Origin: a bacterium UBA4883 | Lineage (GTDB): Bacteria; Bacillota; Clostridia; Oscillospirales; Acutalibacteraceae | DNA: 8,386 nucleotides | Reading direction: 5' to 3' | NCBI GenBank assembly: GCA_002399225.1 | Contig: DHDF01000023.1 | Location: forward strand, 17,152 to 25,537 | In this document: positions 5,140 to 8,386 of the stretch, piece by piece | Layout: every line of letters starts with the position of its first letter | Position numbering within the stretch: position 1 is the stretch's first letter | Program-made: the position numbers and the translations under genes | Notes under the pieces: generated by a model | The model's input: only the letters and a program-made list of their open reading frames with translations | What the model was told of the DNA's origin: nothing | The model's database searches: none

Positions 5140-5195
5140 GCACTCGAAACAGCGGCAAATGAAACGAAAAATTCAACAAAGAAGGTGGCCCCGCA

Positions 5196-6230
5196 GTGAT
5201 CAGCCTGAAAAATGTGAGCAAGACATTTTTAGTAAAGGACAAAAAAATCAAAGCGCTTCAGGATATTAACTTGGAAATCGAAAAGGGAGATATCTTTGGG
5301 ATCATCGGGTACAGCGGCGCGGGAAAAAGCACGCTGGTCCGCATGATTAATCTGCTCGAACGGCCGGATACCGGCACCGTAACGGTGGACGGAGTCAATC
5401 TGACGGAAGTGGGGAACCGGAAGCTGAACGAGATCCGCAGCAACATCGGTATGATCTTTCAGCAGTTTAACCTGATGAACAGCATCGATGTCTACCACAA
5501 TATCGCTGCGCCGCTGAAAAATCATAAGGTCCCCAAAAAAGAAATCGACCAAAAGGTGGATGAACTGCTGAGTCTGGTGGATCTTTCCGACAAAAAGCAC
5601 GCATTCCCCAGCCAGCTCAGCGGCGGGCAGAAACAGCGCGTTGCGATCGCGAGAGCCTTGAGCTGCAACCCTCAGATCCTGCTTTGCGACGAAGCAACCT
5701 CAGCGTTGGACCCGAACACCACACAGTCGATTTTGCAGCTTCTGCTGAAAATCCACGAAAAGTTCGGCCTCACCATTGTGATGATCACCCACCAGATGGA
5801 AGTTGTGAAAAGCGTCTGCAACCGGGTTGCGGTCATGGAAAACGGAAGGATCGCCGAGCAGGGCGACATTGTCGATCTTTTCACCAATCCGCAGAGCGCG
5901 ATCGGCAAAGAATTTGTCGCTCACGCCACTGGGAGCGAGTCTGTGGAAAAAGATCTCCGCCCGTTTTACGGCACAATTTACAAACTCAGCTTTTTCGGGT
6001 CCGTTGCCCGTGAGCCGGTTTTGTCCTACCTGACTTCGCAGTATCAGGTAACGATCAACATTCTGTTCGGCAATATTGAAACGCTGCATGGCACTGCGGT
6101 CGGCAGTCTGCTAGTGGAATTCCGCGGCAAAGAGGAAGATATCCGTGCCGCGATTGATTATTACAAGTCCCTCAATACGAAAGTGGAGGTGGTCAGGGAT
6201 GCTCAGCAGCCTGATTCCCAATGTGATTGA
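5196..6230 (+). CDS. metN: Methionine ABC transporter ATP-binding protein MetN
   Basis: This cytoplasmic ATPase of the MetNIQ importer is 344 residues, the usual size. The GTG start at 5196 has AAGGTGG seven bases upstream. Visible motifs are Walker A GYSGAGKST (38-46), a Q-loop in IFQQFNL (87-93), the ABC signature LSGGQKQR (141-148), Walker B ILLCDEATSALD (161-172) and the H-loop His in MITHQM (about 199). The C-terminal part, about residues 255-335, is the NIL-type domain which in this family binds methionine and inhibits transport from inside the cell. The first three genes are tightly packed: metN overlaps metI by 32 bases. Expression should depend on passing the two upstream attenuators. 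Family assignment is firm; the exact substrate is less certain (see metQ). Confidence 0.95.
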   Translation: MISLKNVSKTFLVKDKKIKALQDINLEIEKGDIFGIIGYSGAGKSTLVRMINLLERPDTGTVTVDGVNLTEVGNRKLNEIRSNIGMIFQQFNLMNSIDVYHNIAAPLKNHKVPKKEIDQKVDELLSLVDLSDKKHAFPSQLSGGQKQRVAIARALSCNPQILLCDEATSALDPNTTQSILQLLLKIHEKFGLTIVMITHQMEVVKSVCNRVAVMENGRIAEQGDIVDLFTNPQSAIGKEFVAHATGSESVEKDLRPFYGTIYKLSFFGSVAREPVLSYLTSQYQVTINILFGNIETLHGTAVGSLLVEFRGKEEDIRAAIDYYKSLNTKVEVVRDAQQPDSQCD

Positions 6231-6873
6231 ATTTTTTCCGGAGTTGATCAAGGCCCTGAAAGAGACGCTGATCATGGTTTCTGTTTCCGGCCTGATTTCC
6301 GCACTGCTTGGGATCCCGGTCGGGGTCGCTTTGGTGGTTACGTCAAAAGGTCATATTCTTGAAAATAAAACGTTCTATTCCGTTTTGTCCAAATTGGTCA
6401 ACACGCTGCGCTCTATCCCTTTTGTCATCCTGATTGCAGCCATTCCAGGGTTCACGCGGCTGATCGTCGGCACAACGATCGGGGTCAAGGGCGCGATTGT
6501 TCCGCTGATTGTCGCCTGTGTGCCCTATATGGCGCGGCAGGTCGAAATTGCCCTGCTGAAGGTGGATGAGGGAGTGATCGAAGCGTACCAATCCATGGGA
6601 TTTTCCCCGATGCAGATCATTTTCAAAGTTCTTCTGGTGGAGGGACGCGGGGATGTTGTCCTCGCCATCACGTTTTCCCTCATTGGCCTGATCGGTTTTT
6701 CCGCCATCACCGGCACGGTCGGCGGCGGCGGACTCGGCGATTTCGCCATCCGCTACGGTTACCAGTACTTTAAATCGGATATCATGGTGGTCACCATTCT
6801 TGTGATCGTCGTCATCGTCTACCTGATTCAGGGGATGGGCGACCTGATTTACCGGAAGCTCAGCCATTCATGA
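6199..6873 (+). CDS. metI: Methionine ABC transporter permease MetI
   Basis: This is the membrane permease subunit of the MetNIQ importer, 224 residues with about five hydrophobic segments (roughly 21-47, 66-88, 97-110, 154-172 and 196-212). I place the start at the ATG at 6199, where GGAGG lies nine bases upstream within metN; an earlier in-frame ATG at 6145 would only add a non-membrane stretch encoded inside metN. The cytoplasmic coupling loop that docks on MetN is recognisable as EAYQSMGFSPMQIIFKVLL (128-146), where the usual EAA...G reads EAY...G and the usual Pro-Glu-Ala after KVLL is Val-Glu-Gly. The TGTVGGGGLGDFAIRYGYQ segment (171-189) is typical of the family. It is followed after 33 bases by metQ. 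Confidence 0.94.
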   Translation: MLSSLIPNVIEFFPELIKALKETLIMVSVSGLISALLGIPVGVALVVTSKGHILENKTFYSVLSKLVNTLRSIPFVILIAAIPGFTRLIVGTTIGVKGAIVPLIVACVPYMARQVEIALLKVDEGVIEAYQSMGFSPMQIIFKVLLVEGRGDVVLAITFSLIGLIGFSAITGTVGGGGLGDFAIRYGYQYFKSDIMVVTILVIVVIVYLIQGMGDLIYRKLSHS

Positions 6874-6906
6874 TATGTCATTAACATCACAAAGGAGAGA
6901 TGAAAC

Positions 6907-7758
6907 ATGAAAAAACTGATTTCCCTTTTGCTGGTAGGCCTTCTGGCCATCAGCGCCACGGCCTGCTCCGCCTCGGGAGGAGCGCAGAGCGGCGGTTCAG
7001 CGGCTTCATCGGAAGGTGACTCTTCCAAGCCCGTCACCCTGAAAGTCGGCGTGAATGGCACGGATTTCAGGCTCTGGGACTGCCTGAATCAGCAGCTGAA
7101 ACCCTACCGCATCACCCTGGAGCCGGTCAGCTTCGCGGATTATGTCAAGCCAAATGAGGCGCTCGCGGACAAGGAAATTGACCTGAATGCTTTTCAGACG
7201 GAAATCTATTTTAAGACTTTTATCAAACAGCATAATCTGAACCTGGTCTCTCTCGGAGACACCTACATTGCCCCAATGGGGATTTATTCGAAGAAAGTCA
7301 AGAAAATTTCCGATACGCCGGACAATGCGAAAGTGGCGATCCCGAATGATGCGAGCAACGGCGGCAGAGCGCTGCTTCTGCTGCAGTCGGCGGGACTGAT
7401 CAAGCTTGACGGGAAAGATCCGGTGACCCCCACGACGAAGAATATCACCAGCAATCCGAAGAACCTTCAGTTTATCTCGATGGAATCCGTACAGATCCCG
7501 AGGGCTCTCGGCGATGTTGACATTGCGGCCATCAACACCGGCGTGGTGTCCGACGCGGGCATGAACCCGGCAAAAGATGCCATTATCCGGGAAAGCACAA
7601 AAAATAAATCCTCAAAGAATTATTACAACATCATTGCGATCCGTCCGGAAGATAAAAACAATCCCGCCTTTCAAAAGATTCTGAAGGTTTATTACACGGA
7701 TCAGACCAAAAAAGTGATCAATGAAATGTATAAAGGAGCGATCGTGCCCGTGTGGTGA
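6907..7758 (+). CDS. metQ: MetQ/NlpA-family substrate-binding lipoprotein
   Basis: This is the extracellular solute-binding protein of the importer, 283 residues, with AAGGAG nine bases before the ATG. It has a lipoprotein signal peptide (KK, then hydrophobic LISLLLVGLLAIS) with lipid-attached Cys20 in SATAC, followed by a Gly/Ser-rich linker to about residue 40. The family signature NDASNGGRALLLL is present at 147-159. Two segments that usually line the binding site differ from what I recall of typical MetQ: the FQH motif reads FQTE (97-100), and the usual NTNYA-like motif reads INTGVVSDAGM (209-219). The substrate may therefore not be plain L-methionine; a Met or Cys derivative or short peptide is possible, in keeping with the amidohydrolase downstream. 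NlpA-family membership is firm, and the ligand is inference. Confidence 0.9.
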   Translation: MKKLISLLLVGLLAISATACSASGGAQSGGSAASSEGDSSKPVTLKVGVNGTDFRLWDCLNQQLKPYRITLEPVSFADYVKPNEALADKEIDLNAFQTEIYFKTFIKQHNLNLVSLGDTYIAPMGIYSKKVKKISDTPDNAKVAIPNDASNGGRALLLLQSAGLIKLDGKDPVTPTTKNITSNPKNLQFISMESVQIPRALGDVDIAAINTGVVSDAGMNPAKDAIIRESTKNKSSKNYYNIIAIRPEDKNNPAFQKILKVYYTDQTKKVINEMYKGAIVPVW

Positions 7759-7764
7759 ATTTTT

Positions 7765-7789
7765 CTCGCCCGCCCTGTGCGGGAAAGAG
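7765..7789 (+). other. Intercistronic hairpin between metQ and the M20 gene
   Basis: CCCGC (7769-7773) pairs with GCGGG (7779-7783) over a 5-base loop, and CTC/GAG may extend the stem across a small internal loop. No T tract follows, so it should not terminate transcription. It could protect the metNIQ mRNA end or tune expression of the next gene. Confidence 0.35.
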
Positions 7790-7843
7790 GAAAGCAGGGT
7801 GAAATTTTAACAGTTATTAATGAAGGAAAGAAGGGCGTTTTTC

Positions 7844-8386
7844 ATGTCTGAACTTCAAAAACAGGTACTGAGGTATATTGATGAAAATCAGCAGCTCTAT
7901 CAGGAGGCGGCGAAACAGATTCATGCGCAGCCGGAGGTTTCCAACCATGAGTTCTTCGCGTGCAAGCTGCTTTCCGGAATCCTGAGCGATCACGGATTTC
8001 GGGTCGAAGCCAATGCGGCAGGGCACAGAACGGGTTTTTCCGCTTCGCTTCGCTCTGAAAAACCGGGCCCGGTCATTGTCTTTCTGGCGGAGTATGACGC
8101 CCTGCCGAATCTGGGACATGGCTGCGGCCATAATCTGATCGGCACGATTGCAACCTTTTCCGGCATTGCGGTTTCCCGGTTTCTGGACCAAATTGGCGGC
8201 GAGGTCCGCGTGTACGGCACCCCCGGCGAAGAGGGCGGGGAGCAGGGAAGCGCGAAGGAGAGCTTCGTCCGGGAAGGCTATTTCAAGGATGTTGATGCGG
8301 CGCTTGAACTCCACCCCGGGGTTGTAAATACCCTGACCCCGCGGACGCTGGCGCTTGACCCGATCGACATCGAGTTCTGGGGCAAA
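7844..8386 (+). CDS. M20-family amidohydrolase (AbgB/PM20D2-like), 3' part beyond the window
   Basis: This is a metal-dependent hydrolase that would cleave an amide or peptide bond of an N-acylated amino acid or dipeptide. The first 181 residues are visible and the frame is open at the right edge. The ATG at 7844 is chosen because AAGAAGGG lies 8 bases upstream; an in-frame ATG at 7820 has no good site. Motifs typical of the M20D branch are IHAQPEVSNHEFFA (26-39), LAEYDALP (81-88), GHGCGHNLIG (91-100, with metal-binding Cys/His candidates), GTPGEEGG (125-132, catalytic Glu pair) and ELHPG (155-159). The GHN (rather than GHD) form and EYDALP point to the AbgB/PM20D2-like group. It is 85 bases after metQ with no terminator between, so probably in the same operon, where it could process the imported compound. 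Substrate unproven. Confidence 0.9.
   Translation, partial: MSELQKQVLRYIDENQQLYQEAAKQIHAQPEVSNHEFFACKLLSGILSDHGFRVEANAAGHRTGFSASLRSEKPGPVIVFLAEYDALPNLGHGCGHNLIGTIATFSGIAVSRFLDQIGGEVRVYGTPGEEGGEQGSAKESFVREGYFKDVDAALELHPGVVNTLTPRTLALDPIDIEFWGK

Noticed and set aside
4925..5251. Minus-strand frame of 108 codons across the leader
   Set aside because: It is antisense to leader peptide 2, terminator 2 and the start of metN, and its His-rich stretch is simply the complement of Met/Cys codons.

Overview
The window looks like chromosomal DNA of a low- to mid-GC Firmicute, most likely a clostridial member of the Oscillospirales/Ruminococcaceae type. The grounds are strong purine-rich ribosome binding sites, consensus sigma-A promoters, U-tailed intrinsic terminators, a DUF4317 protein (a family I associate mainly with Clostridia), and a GC content near 50%. 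The taxonomic placement is inference.

Left part (1-3311, minus strand): rpoN (sigma-54) is followed by a PAS/AAA+/HTH sigma-54 activator that runs off the left edge with only its last residues missing. A near-perfect -24/-12 sigma-54 promoter lies upstream of rpoN, with a weak terminator-like hairpin between them. Further upstream, 3063-3311 carries no gene. It holds three terminator-like hairpins and a structured segment with partial glycine-riboswitch-like motifs.

Middle (3315-4637): a DUF4317 gene on the minus strand has an excellent extended -10 promoter. A consensus sigma-A promoter on the plus strand diverges from it and serves the next region.

Right part (4609-8386, plus strand): a methionine-type ABC importer operon, metN-metI-metQ, followed by an M20 amidohydrolase cut by the right edge. 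The 550-bp leader holds the most interesting structure. Two short reading frames absent from ordinary gene calls encode 36- and 40-residue peptides very rich in Met and Cys. Each has its own ribosome binding site, each ends in Gly-Arg-x-Phe-Leu-Leu-Leu-stop, and each is followed by a strong intrinsic terminator. In unit 1 the codons for the conserved tail can pair with the 5' arm of the terminator, which is the layout of a classical attenuator. I saw no SAM riboswitch or T-box. I read this as a double attenuator in series, in which translation of Met/Cys-rich peptides reports sulfur amino acid supply and gates transcription of the importer. The conserved tail, kept with different codons, suggests that the peptide itself may also matter, for example as an arrest peptide.

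Together, the right-hand operon probably takes up methionine or a methionine/cysteine derivative, and the M20 enzyme may release the free amino acid inside the cell. The left-hand pair is a sigma-54 regulatory module whose targets probably lie outside the window.
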